Positions 50,138 through 61,100 of a stretch of 64,000 nt of DNA are shown one piece after another. Positions within the stretch are counted from its first letter, which is position 1. The number at the start of each line of letters is the position of its first letter. The position numbers and the translations under genes were made by a program. The notes under the pieces are model-generated. The model saw only the letters and a program-made list of their open reading frames with translations. It did not search any database and was not told the DNA's origin. The DNA is from Juglans regia. Taxonomy: Eukaryota; Streptophyta; Magnoliopsida; Fagales; Juglandaceae. Where the stretch lies: positions 10,840,847-10,904,846 of the forward strand of contig NC_049914.1 of NCBI RefSeq assembly GCF_001411555.2. The letters run 5' to 3'.

Positions 50138-50403
50138 GGGTTAATTACACTTTGCCCCTCCAACTATCACCTAATTCACAATGTGCTCTCGAAACTATTG
50201 ATTGCATCCAAGTGAACCCTCTTACTTTTATAACGTCCCAATCTCCCCCTTCCGTCTACAATGAGAGTTAAATCAAATGGAAGACTCACCCATGTGCTTC
50301 TCACATGCTAATCCTTTAATGTAAAAACAAAATCACCCCTCACTCCATCGGCTTCCATTTCCCCAAACTAAACTTCATATCCGAAAATCCCAAAATCCAA
50401 AAT
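50138..50403 (+). repeat. MULE left terminal inverted repeat
   Basis: Contains GGGTTAATTACACTTTGCCC, later CTTCTCACATGCTAATCCTT and the CATCGGCTTCCATTTC block, all mirrored at the right end. Confidence 0.9.
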
Positions 50404-50930
50404 TCGAAAACCCTAACTCAAAAACTAGTGACCATCGATCGATTGTTGTTTGCATTGGTGTTTTGTTCCTCTTTGCACCAATCTGAGTGGCTTCATCAAA
50501 TATTTTCGTTTGTCTTCATCGAGTTGGTATCTGTCTTCTTTACGCAGTGGGGTGAGTCCATCTCGAAATGACTCCATCTTTGTCTTTATCGAATTTGTAT
50601 GTTTTTCGTGTGAAACTGAGTAATTTGAAATGTCAAATGTTTCGATTTTGAGGATATCCTTGTCCAGTGTTGCATGTGGGTGGGTCCAATGTTGTATGCC
50701 TCCTAATATGATGCTAGTGCATTGCTGAGTAGCGTTAGTTGTCCCAGTTTGAGAACACAATAACATAGGGGTGTTGTTATTGTCTTTATTGTTGAGTTGA
50801 GGGACCACCTCTGTGGTCCTTTGCATGGGAAAATACACAAATTTATCTGTTTGGTCCAATAGTTTACTTTATGATTGGTCTAATAATTGATTACGGTCCA
50901 TGACTAATTTAATAGACAATATTTTGTTGG

Positions 50931-53563
50931 ATGACTACGAGGAATTTGTTATTTCAAGTCCATCATGGTGGGGTAATTGATAGGCGACAGAATGAGGAAT
51001 ATGTTGGGGGTAAGACTGATGTATACCATGGACCATATGATGAGGATCAGCTATCATGGATTGAGATACAGACGATTGTGACCAAGTATGGTTACCATCC
51101 AGGTGACCTAGTCTACTATAGACACCCTGGCTTGGGGATGCACAATGGTCTTAAATTGCTTACATTTGACCATGATGTGATGTCTATGGTGGTTGCGCTT
51201 CAGGATCAACAAGTGGCTCGTTTGTATCTTGTGTCTCATTCTCGAACTTTAGTGCACCAATCTTCTTTGCATGATCATCACGTCGTGGAGGATGTGAGTG
51301 AGGATGAGGAGGAAGCAGAAGCACGTCGCCTTGGACTCAATGATCCATTTTGGAAAGAAGTGTTGAGTAGTGATGATGAGTTGTATGACATTGATGTCAA
51401 CACAGTGAGAACATCGAGGTCAAAGCCCGCACAACCAATGAGTAAAGGTGTTGAGTCTCAAGTGACAATTGATGATAAAAAGCCACAATCTTGCTCAAAT
51501 GCTGAGGATGAAGAGGATGAAGGGAGAAATTAGGACAAAAGTGGTCCAATGTGGCCAGAGGAGGATGACATAGGTATAAAATACTCTTCTATTTTTTTGT
51601 TTATTATTTTAGTGTTCATTTTTCAGAACTTGCTAAACAGTGCTTGCTTTCACAATTAGCAGCTAACTTATTTGATATGACACCAATTGACGTCCTTCAA
51701 TCTCCTGTCTATAGTGGTGACGAAGGACATCATGATTTTAAGTTCCCGAGTTTCAAGTTGTTGACTTGGAAAAGCTAAAAATATCTGTTGGAATGAAGTT
51801 TGGATCTACAGCACAGTTTAGACAGATAATAAGAAGGTTGAACCTAAATATAGGTAAGTCTATAAAATTTGCAAAGAATGATGGGGATAGGATTATTGTT
51901 GTCTGCAATACCCCTAAATGTCCTTACCGGATTTATGGATTTTAGATTAGAGGGCAACAAACTTTTCAGATAAAGTCTATGAATCCAAGACATGATTGTA
52001 GTAGGAGTTATAAGAACCTCATTGTCACATCATCCTAGATTGCAGATAAGATGATGCCACTATTTATAAGCCAACCTAATGTGCCTATCAATGCACTTGC
52101 TGATGAGATTAAGAGAAAGTGGGGAGTGGAAGTTCTTAAAATGAAGTTGTATCGTGTTCGAGCGAAGGCTCAATTTACCATATTTGGCAGCCATAGAGAA
52201 CAATATGTCAAGGTATGAGACTATTGTGAGACCCTGAAACAAAGGAACCAAGGTAGTTGTTTGTTAGTTAGGGTGGAACGAATAGCTCCTGAGTTACTTC
52301 CTATTTTTCAAAGGATGTATGTAGGATTGGCAGCCTGTAGAGAGGGGTTTAAGGCTGGTTGTAGACCATTGATCGGTTTGGATGGTTGTTTATTAAAATG
52401 ACCATTTAAGAGGCAACTCCTATGTGCTGTTGATAGGGATGCAAATGATAACATGTACCCTATTGCAATAGCCATTGGAGGGTGGACATTTATCAGTGAT
52501 AGACAAAAGATAATTTTGTAAATCTTTCAATATATTCTATTAACGAAAACCTATTAAATGAGCCACTCATTGAATTTTTTTTGTGGGGTTTAAAGTCAGC
52601 AATGGAGGAGTAGGTGCCTTACAATGACAACCGTATTTGTGTCAGGCATTTATATGCCAATTTTCGAGATGCTAGCCACAAGGGTGTGGCTTTGAAGGAA
52701 AAATTGTGGCAGGCAGCCACAACATACGCCAAGAGGGACATTGAGAGAGCTATGGAGGAATTGAAAGCCCTCAGTCAGCCTGCATATGACTATCTGAAGG
52801 TCATAGATCCATCACAATGGTCTAGAGCATGGTTTAACACATTTTCAAAGTCTGACCTGGTAGTGAATAATCTTAGTGAATGTTTCAACGTGTATATTCT
52901 GCAAGCACGGGATAAGTCAATTGTGACTATGGTGGAGACCATATGGAAGAAGCTGATGGGATGATATCATTTGAAAATGGAAGTAATTGGTAAATGGGAA
53001 AATACAATCATGCCTCAGATAGTTGCGAAGCTTGAACTTATGCATGACCTATCCATCTATTGTGCTCCAACGTATGCAGGATGTAGTCAGTTTGAAGTTA
53101 ACAATGCTGGTAGGCAATATATGGTTGATTTGGAAAAGAGGACCTGCTCATGTTTGAGATGAGACATGACAGGTATTCCATGCCCGCATGCATACACATG
53201 TATTATGTATTCTGACCAAGACCTCAAGGGATATGTGCATCATTACTATATTGTGGAGATGTGGAGGGCAGCATACGAGCCTTTAATTTACCCTATGCCA
53301 AGTGAGGATCAGTGGCTTACTACCACATACGAGAAGCCCACTGCTCCTGAGGTTAGGAAATAACCCGGGAGGCCAAAGAAACATTGAAGAAAAAATTAGG
53401 ACGATCAACAAGAAGCAAACAATTTGAGGAAATACGCATATGACCTATTCGAGATGTAATCAAGTTGGTCACAACAGAAGAAAATGTCCGCGTGGGAACG
53501 CAAGCACACCCTCCTTCACTTCTGCAGCAGAATTTCAAACTCCTTCATTTCCAGATGAACAAG
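50931..53563 (+). pseudogene. MURA-type transposase, decayed
   Basis: Transposase for cut-and-paste movement of the MULE. Order on the + strand: N-terminal PB1-like region (VHHGGVIDR to LYLVSHSRTL, 50931-51260), acidic linker, MuDR DNA-binding region (FGSTAQFRQIIRR then CPYRIYGF, 51790-51950), FAR1-like strand (RHDCSRSYKN), catalytic core beginning GLDGCLLK (first Asp, about 52375), WTFISDRQK (second Asp, about 52490), CVRHLYANF and NNLSECFN (third acidic residue region), SWIM zinc finger CSC...CPHA near 53145-53190, and a C-terminal zinc knuckle (53445-53490) whose first Cys is Tyr. Stops at 51944, 52037, 52399 and others; about 25-30 residues between the first and second Asp are missing. 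Confidence 0.85.
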
Positions 53564-54383
53564 TTAGTGGCTACTTCTTCCTTATTTACTATACAATATT
53601 CATTTACATATTGCTTGAAAATGTTGAGCATGTTAATTTACATTTAAATGTGGTACTATGCAGCATGGCAAACAAGTCCAACTTTGCAGACTCTCCTGTC
53701 AAAAACTTCACAGACAGCATGGCAAACAAGTCAGGCATGAACTAATCAACTGCAAGCCAATGTGGGTCGTGTAAAGATGTTGGCCAAACGACCACCCAAA
53801 AGGCAGTCTGCAAGACTTGGGGGCCACCACTCATAGACTAGTACACGTAGACTTGTGTTTGTGAACTTAAATGTTGATACAAGCAATGCAGCACAAGGAA
53901 GATTGTGTTCTTGGAACAATCCTGGAAGAGGAGCAATTCAGAGTTGGTCAACTACTACGCAACACCCAAATGCCTCCTGCCAAGGCTAATGCATCAGTGC
54001 AAAAAGGAAAGGTTATATAGTCATCTTCACGTGTGGAGAGGATGAAAGAAGATAAAAAAGAGAAACATAAGAGACCAAATTGACAATATTGACTTGTTGT
54101 AATAGTGTAGTTAGGGTTTAATAACATTACTGTTATTGGAAAATTTTTGTTGTAATGGTCCATAGTTTACATTTTTGGTTTTATGGTATTATGGTGACAT
54201 TTCAATTGAGAGATTTTGATATGTAGGGTGACATTATTATTAATCATTATCAACATAGTAAGTTGTTGCAAAACAATTCACTCCATAACCAAATTACATA
54301 CAACAAGTGATGTCCTATACAACAATCAAATTCAAAACAACAACCACAATCAATACACATCAAAAAAATTATATTAAACAATC

Positions 54384-54954
54384 CTACGCTATCATCAAGT
54401 AATGGCGACCTTCATAAGCATGATGAGATATTTTCATGCAAATAACAGCAACAACTAGATCAATTATAATGGCACCACACCATATGCAATTATTGTATTT
54501 CTTGCACAAATATTTTGACTTTTCCTTCTCCTTATATAAAAACTGTTGGATATGCTCAATGCGCTCCCTCTCTATCACTAAGTTAGCCTCTAATTTCGTA
54601 GATTTTTCCTTCAACTTATTGCATAACTCTTGGATATGTTTCCTGCGCTCTCTCTCCACCACTAAATTAGCTCCCAATTTGGACTTCTCAATCTTGAACT
54701 TACGACTCTGTATTCGAAGCTATCTCGCAGCTGGCCAAAGACATATCCGTACGCGGAGCAAAAATATCATCTACCCAATAAAAAAATGTACAAAACATAT
54801 CTCCACCCCCATATTGACAACCAGGAGTCCAATATGGGCATCTCAAGAACTTCCTTTTATAGTTATCATCCGTAGTTGACATTCTTAGACATGTTCGCAT
54901 ATTGCAACGACAAAATGGGCCATCAAGTGGTGCTATACCACCCCACTTGTGCTA
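54384..54954 (-). pseudogene. Convergent second MULE ORF: GRF zinc finger, coiled coil, hydrophobic tail
   Basis: On the - strand the segment PFCRCNMRTCLRMSTTDDN then KRKFLRCPYWTPGCQ and FCTFFYWVDD (54925-54755) matches the GRF-type zinc finger pattern (C-x-C, then C, then C with aromatic neighbours), known to bind nucleic acid. Following a frame break near 54700, a charged coiled coil with two repeats of NLVVERERRKHIQ-like wording (54670-54525) leads to a hydrophobic tail IIIDLVVAVICMKI (about 54460-54420). Placed tail-to-tail with the transposase, like mudrB relative to mudrA in maize MuDR, although no sequence similarity to MURB is visible. An exon further right (55488-55345) starting MKNPSKPADHG could be its 5' end (weak). 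Confidence 0.55.
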
Positions 54955-55616
54955 GATGAACCAGTAGATATCTTTCACAACCTGCTGAAATATGTCAGGA
55001 TTATGAGTGTAGAAAGGAAACAATCAAAAAAGAGGTTGATGAGCCAAAAAATTTCTGCTCTATAGAATTGAATCAATATTATTCTTTACAGACTACTGCA
55101 TCTTTATACAAAAGGAGAAAAGAATCCTAGCAAACTAAACTAGAACATTTTCTAAACATGGTATCAAATCAATATCATGGCAAATAAACTGGAACATTGT
55201 TGAGCTACAATGTACAATCATTTATAGCATTCTTGAGCTACAATAAACTCCAATCATTTTTTTACCTAACAACGTACAGTCATTTATAGAATTTTTGAAC
55301 TACATCAAGGTGAGAGATTTGTTATCAATATTAATAATCACTGAGATACCTGTGATGGAGAAAGCAATTTGAATGAGAGCTCTACCAAAAAACTGCTCTG
55401 CAATGGAGTCACCAACAACTCGAAGGGGACGCCGACGTCGTGGTTGGTAGCTCACACCGTGGTCGGCAGGTTTGCTAGGGTTCTTCATCGCCCACCTTCT
55501 TTACAGTCTGCCCTAACTTATTTCTCCATCGCTCTCAATGGCTTCAAGCCAGACGTTCTTCACTTTGAAACAAAACCGTTTTTGTACATTATTAATAAAA
55601 CGAGTCGTTTTGGCCA

Positions 55617-55880
55617 TGGAGTTTGAAAATTTTTGGATATGAAGTTCAGTTTGGAGAAATGAAAGCCGATGGAATGAGGGATGATTTTGTCTTTGCATTG
55701 AAGGATTAGCATGTGAGAAGCACGTGTGTGAGTCTTCCGTTCAATTTAACACTCATTGTAGACGAAAAGGGGGGATTGAGACGTTTTGAAAGTAAGAGAG
55801 TCCACTTTGATACAATCAATAATTTCAGAGGTACATTGTAAATTAGGTGATAGTTGGAGGGGGCAAAGTGTAATTAACCC
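55617..55880 (-). repeat. MULE right terminal inverted repeat
   Basis: Inverted counterpart of 50138-50403; ends GTGTAATTAACCC at 55880, followed by TTTAAAAGAA. Confidence 0.9.
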
Positions 55881-55890
55881 TTTAAAAGAA

Positions 55891-56625
55891 TAAATTATGA
55901 ATATAGTGGATTAATTCAAATTCAAACGAAGGAAGTAGGAAATCCCTCCCCCAAACCCCAAAGAAACTGACCCTTAAAAAAGGAAATAAAGAAAAATAAA
56001 AGGCCACCCAATGCACACAGTGATATACGTGTCAATATTCATGTTATTAATAATGAGCATATTCCTTTGAACACATATATGTACTTTTTGTTACTGGCGA
56101 AGTCTCACACTTCATTAATATTTACAACCTATTAGGACAAGCTGTTAAATTAGCTTTTGACAGAAGAAACTAATCAATAAATTATCTGACAAGCATAACA
56201 AGTAATTACCTGCCAGTTTTCATCTGTGGTATACGCCTTAACCGCAATTTTGCAGGGGTCAATATTAGAGCTATTAGTTAAGCCTTCGGTTAGAATAAAC
56301 ACATTCAAAATCTCAGTATCCAAGAAGAATACAATTTCATTATGAGTAAGTCACTATTTACATTAACTTGTCCAGACACGACAAGATTTGAAGATGAACA
56401 TAGTGAGAAACAAATGAACCTGAATTCAATTTTAAACACAGAAAGATAATCTGAATTTCAAATGGAACATCAAGACACTTCAAACGCTCAGATAAATGCA
56501 AATACTTGATTGTCAACATGTTATCCTTCAAGCTATTATCAGCAAATGCAAAAATAAAGAAATGCTTTTGTAAGAACATTGGTTAAAAATTTTACCCTCA
56601 GGAGTCTAATAAGAGAAGTGCTTAC
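55891..56625. other. Flank with possible unassigned - strand exons
   Basis: On the - strand 56330-56215 reads as an exon-like frame (TEILNVFILTEGL, then KIAVKAYTTDENW) with a GTAATT donor, and 56560-56440 has LTIKYLHLSERLKCLDVP. Neither is recognised. They may be exons of the gene represented at 56626-56890 or unrelated. Confidence 0.3.
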
Positions 56626-56890
56626 ATGACTTGGCTGTATTTTCCTCTCATCTTGAAAATGAGCAAAGGCATGGTGATCAAAACCAAGGACATGCATTAC
56701 CTGAAAGAAAAACAATTGTTAATCGTCAAGAAAAAAAAAGACCACTTTTTTCATTCATAAAAAATATAAATATATACATAGGTTTGGATAAATATAACAA
56801 CTGACCTCGTGTATGAAGCAACTGAGAAGTCCAGCGGTTGCACCCATAGATTTTGTATTCACTTCAGAATCATTTTCATCACCACCTCCA
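56626..56890 (-). pseudogene. Leishmanolysin-like zinc metalloprotease, two exons
   Basis: Peptidase family M8. On the - strand exon 1 ends LLSCFIHE at 56806 with donor GTCAGT; exon 2 (56700-56626) starts VMHVLGFDHHAFAHFQDE and ends KIQPSH with donor GTAAGC. Joined, they make HEVMH, the HExxH zinc/catalytic motif, with the intron falling between Glu and Val, and FDxHAFAHF, the segment strongly conserved in plant leishmanolysins. Upstream coding sequence is lost at about 56870-56890, where a LINE fragment begins; later exons are not recognised. The fragment therefore looks like a gene broken by LINE insertion, or a partial duplicate. Confidence 0.6.
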
Positions 56891-57250
56891 CCAGCTCCTG
56901 CCTCTGCACGTTGGGCACGTCTAGCAGCATGGCCCTCACGTCTCGAGACAGTCCCTTCTTCATTTGGAGCACCTCGCTGTACGACCTTGCACCTCCTACT
57001 ATCGACGTTGTACGTCTAGCAGCACGATGCACCTCGCTGTAACCTGCCTGAGCTTCATGAATAACTCTGTTTCCCAAGCTCAAAGCAGAGGGTGAATGGA
57101 ACTCCATTAAAGCATCTATGAAGTTCTTCCACCCCTCTCCCTTCCTCCCTTTCGATACCACTATCAAACCTCTCCTCTTATTATGACCAAATTCCGAGAT
57201 AATGATAAAAATACCATTACGGTTATGCTCTTTCCGCACCATTAAACAGG
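56859..57250 (-). pseudogene. Inverted LINE ORF1 N-terminal fragment
   Basis: On the - strand GIFIIISEFGHNKRRGLIVV then GRKGEGWKNFIDALMEF and SYSEVLQ follow the pattern of the ORF1 N-terminal half of plant L1-like LINEs. The rest of that LINE continues on the + strand from about 57250. Head-to-head inversion at a LINE 5' end is a known by-product of target-primed reverse transcription (twin priming). Confidence 0.55.
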
Positions 57251-58107
57251 TTGCCGGCACCCCCATCGGCACAGAAAAAACTGCCGGTCTCAGTCGACCA
57301 TGCTGACGAGCAGGTAAGGTTACGCCGACGAGAAGAAATGGAGGAGGGAGAGATCGTGGTGGAGCCGAAGGGGGTGGAGATCTCTGTAGAGGATTTTGCG
57401 TCGCTGCCACCAGTCTTGGGGCTAGAAATTGGACAACCTGAGTCGTGTGTGGTGGTCGAAGGGGCGCATGTTGCTTCTAAGGTTGTTCCCGTGCATGTTC
57501 TCTAGCCGGCAGAGGAGGTTTCTTCGAGTCTAATGTTGCCGGCTTGCAGGTTGAATTGGGAGATGGCACAAACTCACCTGTGCGTGGTGGAAGAAGGCCC
57601 TGAGGTGATTCCAATGTAGTCAGATGAGTTGAAGCAGGATTTTTCGGTAATGGGGTGTTCGACAGAGTCTTTTCCACTGGATATGGTTTCCTTTGAGGAG
57701 AAAAAATGTGAAAAGTGTGGAGATGGGGTTGAAGAATTAAAATCTTTTGCTCCTGTCAGTGGGGAACCAGATTCAGTGTGTGGTTCGGAATTGACTGTTT
57801 TTACTCCAAAGGAGGGGGATTTTCTAACTCCGTTGCGTACACTCCATCCCAGCGCTAATTATGGGAGTTGTTCGTCAAAGTGAGTTTTCAAAAAAGTAAA
57901 AGAGATTCAAGTTGTCATTGGGATTTCATTCGGAGGTTATGAAGAAAAGTTTAAGGCCCTACTTGTAGCACTTGAGGCTAGCCATTCGAAGTCAGCCTCT
58001 AAGAGGGATAGAGAACTTAAAAAGTTAACTTGTTCCATTAATTATGATGTGAAAGAAGGGAGTGGCGGAAGAGATAGAACAATAGGGAGGGGCAATAAAG
58101 TTGTATT
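57251..58107 (+). pseudogene. LINE ORF1, C-terminal part
   Basis: Acidic, Val/Glu-rich frame on the + strand starting near MEEGEIVVEPKGVEIS (57339), with stops at 57503, 57618 and 57881, then a Lys-rich end (EALLVALEASHSKS-like). Position just before ORF2 supports its assignment to ORF1. No zinc knuckle is visible in this part. Confidence 0.5.
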
Positions 58108-61100
58108 ATGAAGCCTAAGATTTTATCATGGAATGTACGGGGGCTCAATGATCGCAATAAACGTCTTCGTATAAAATCAATATTGCGGATGTGGAAGGGT
58201 GATGTGGTGTGTCTTCAAGAAACAAAGTGCGACTTATTGATATGAAAATAGTGCGATGTTTATGGGGGTGCTCGTACGTGGATTGGACCTATTTGGCCTC
58301 ATTGGGAGCCTCAGGTGGAGTATTACTTATGTGAGATAAAAGAGTGGTTGAGTTGACCGAGGAGTGTATTGGTGAGTTCTCGGTTGCGACCCTTTTAAAA
58401 AATGTGGTTGATGGATGGGAATGGACATTTGCAGGATCCTATGGTCCTAATGTGGATAGGGATAGGAGAAGGTTGTGGGAGGAGTTGACGGGTCTGTATG
58501 CCTTATGGGAGGTACCGTGGTGCATGGGAGAAGATTTTAACATTATTCACTTTCCTAGTGAGCACTCAAGGTAATGTCGACATTCTTGGGCTATGGAAGA
58601 ATTCAATGAGTTCATCTTTGATCTGGATCTCATAGATCTCCCTATGGCAGGGGGTGAGTACACTTGGTCAAATGGGAGGGTTTGATCAAGATTGGATAGA
58701 TTCCTTGTATCTCCTTCTTGGGAAGCTAAATATCCGGAAGTAAGACAGAAACGACTAGCTCGAGTTAGTTCAGATCGTTTTCCTATCCTTTTCGATTGTG
58801 GGGGTATGCATAGGGGGCGCCGGTATTTTAAGTTTGAAAACATGTGGCTAACAGCGGAGGGTTTTGTAGAAATGGTGCGTGATTGGTGGTCTTCTTATCA
58901 ATTCGTTGGTACTCCAAGTTACGTTCTTGCAACCAAGTTGAAAGCACTAAAACAAGATTTGAAGAAGTGGAACTTGGAGATTTTTGGTCACATTGACAAT
59001 CAGAAGACTACATTGTAAGAGGAATTGCAAGACTTAGAGGATAAAGAGTTATTGGGTGAAAACTCGGAGGAGGTGTTATTGAGGAAGGGCACGGTTATGG
59101 CAAACTTGGAGAGGGTTTTGTTGTCATAAGAGATTTCATGGCGTCAAAAATCCAGGGCCTTTTGGTTGAAAGAAGATGATAGGTGTACGAAATTCTTTCA
59201 TAAAGTGGCTAATTCACATCGGCGTAATAATGCTATCGAGTCATTGCAGTCAGGTAATCAGGTCCTATCTTCTTCTCCCGAGTTAGAAAACCATATTGCA
59301 CAGTACTATGAGACCCTGCTCACAAAATTAGCCCATTGGAGGCCAAAGTTTGATGCCTTGCATTTTGAGGCAATTAACTCGCAGAGTGTGAGTGTGCTGG
59401 AGAGACCTTTTGTTGAAGAAGAAATTTACAAAGTCATAGCTGGCATGGCAAAGGATAAAGCGCCGGGGCCTAATGGTTTTTCAATGGGTTTCTTCCAAAC
59501 TTGTTGGGACATTGTGAAAGGTGAAGTTATGCAGGTTTTCAGTGAATTTCACGCTTTTCAAAAGTTTGAAAAATCACTTAATGCGACCTTTATTGCTCTC
59601 ATCCGCAAGAAACACAGGGAGTTGACTATTGAAGACTTTCGGCCTATAAGTTTGGTTAGTAGTGTATATAAGATTATCTCGAAGGTTCTTGCTTACCGAC
59701 TTAACCCGGTGTTGGAACACATTATATCCAAATTCCAAAATGCATTTATTCGAGGGAGACAGATCCTTGATTCAGTACTCATTGCAAATGAGTGCTTGGA
59801 TTACAGAGTACGGGAGGGAGGTTCAGGTATTCTGTGCAAGCTTGATATGGAGAAGGCATATGATCATATGAATTGGGAATTTCTTTTATATGTGCTTGAG
59901 AGGTGTGGTTTTGGAGATAGGTGGATTGCATGGATGGGTCATTGTATTTCAATAGCCCGATTTTCAGTATTGGTTAATGGCACACTTGCTGGTTTTTTTG
60001 ATAGTTCGCGAGAATTGCGGCAGGGAGATCTCTTATCTCCTCTTCTTTTTGTTATAGTTATGGAGGCCTTAAGTAGGATGGTACAGGCTGTAGTTAGAGG
60101 AGGTTTCTTATCGGGCTTTCAGGTGGGCAATGGTTCTGGTGGCCCTATTATCATTTCACACATTTTATTTGCAGATGATACGTTAGTATTTTGTGAAGCA
60201 AATAGAAGCCAGATCCAAACTTTACGAGCATTGTTATTTTGCTTTGAAGCCGTGTCAGGATTAAAGGTGAATCTGGGCAAGTCTGAGATGGTTCCCGTGG
60301 GTGCAGTCTCTAATATCATCAGCTTAGCAAGTCTTCTGGATTGTAAGCTGTCCTATTTCCCTATGAAATATCTGGGACTTCCGTTGGGAGTAACTTTTAA
60401 GAATAAAGTTATATGGGATGGGGTAGTGGAGAAGATAGAGAAAAGATTGGCTGGGTGGAAACGAATGTATTTATCAAAAGGAGGTAACCTCACTCTTATC
60501 AAGAGAACTCTCACTAATCTCCCAACATATTTTTTATCGTTGTTTCCTTTGCCTGTAGGGGTGGCGAACAGAATAGATAAACTTTTTAGAGCGTTCTTAT
60601 GGGGAGGTATGGGGGAGGAGAAGAAATTCCATTTGGTTAAATGGAAGGCGGTATGTGCATCACTTGTAAATGAGGGTTCGGGTGTGTGTAACCTGAGAAC
60701 TTTTAATAAAGCATTATTTGGTAAGTGGCTTTGGAGATATCAGTTGGAGGGGGATCTTTGTGGAAGAATATTATTGACGCTAGACATGGTGTTGCTTGGG
60801 GTGGTTGGTGCTATAAGGAAGTGAGAGGGGCGTATGGGGTGGGTTTGTGGAAGTATATCAGGAAGGGATGACCATGTTTTGCAAACCAAATTCGCTTTGT
60901 AGTTGGTGAGGGCATTCGAATTAGATTTTGGAGGGACGTGTGGTGTGGAGACCATGCTTTGGAAAGGGTTTTTCCGGCCTTATATTGTATTGCAGTGAAT
61001 AAGGAGGCTTCATTGGCGGATGTGCGTTTATTTTTTTATGGTGCACATTAATGAAATATTCTTTTTAACAGGGATTTACATGATTGAGAATTACCTATTG

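Larger units (their letters stand above)
50138..55880. mobile_element. Complete Mutator-like element (MULE), 5.7 kb
   Basis: Ends GGGTTAATTACACTTTGCCC and its inverted copy, with terminal inverted repeats of about 265 bp (50138-50403 and 55617-55880) differing by scattered substitutions. Target duplication TTAAAAGAA at 50129-50137 and 55882-55890, 9 bp as expected for Mutator (one extra T precedes the right copy). Between them lie a transposase on the + strand and a second, convergent ORF on the - strand. Both genes are broken, so the copy can no longer act alone. Confidence 0.9.

Noticed and set aside
54436..54879. 147-codon + strand frame
   Set aside because: Antisense shadow of the GRF/coiled-coil ORF on the - strand.
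56859..57410. Single 183-codon - strand gene
   Set aside because: Only the part below about 57250 resembles LINE ORF1; the first 50 codons are antisense to the + strand LINE frame, and the frame crosses the inversion junction.
59662..60319. Additional frames inside LINE ORF2
   Set aside because: Shadows of the 552-codon reverse transcriptase frame.
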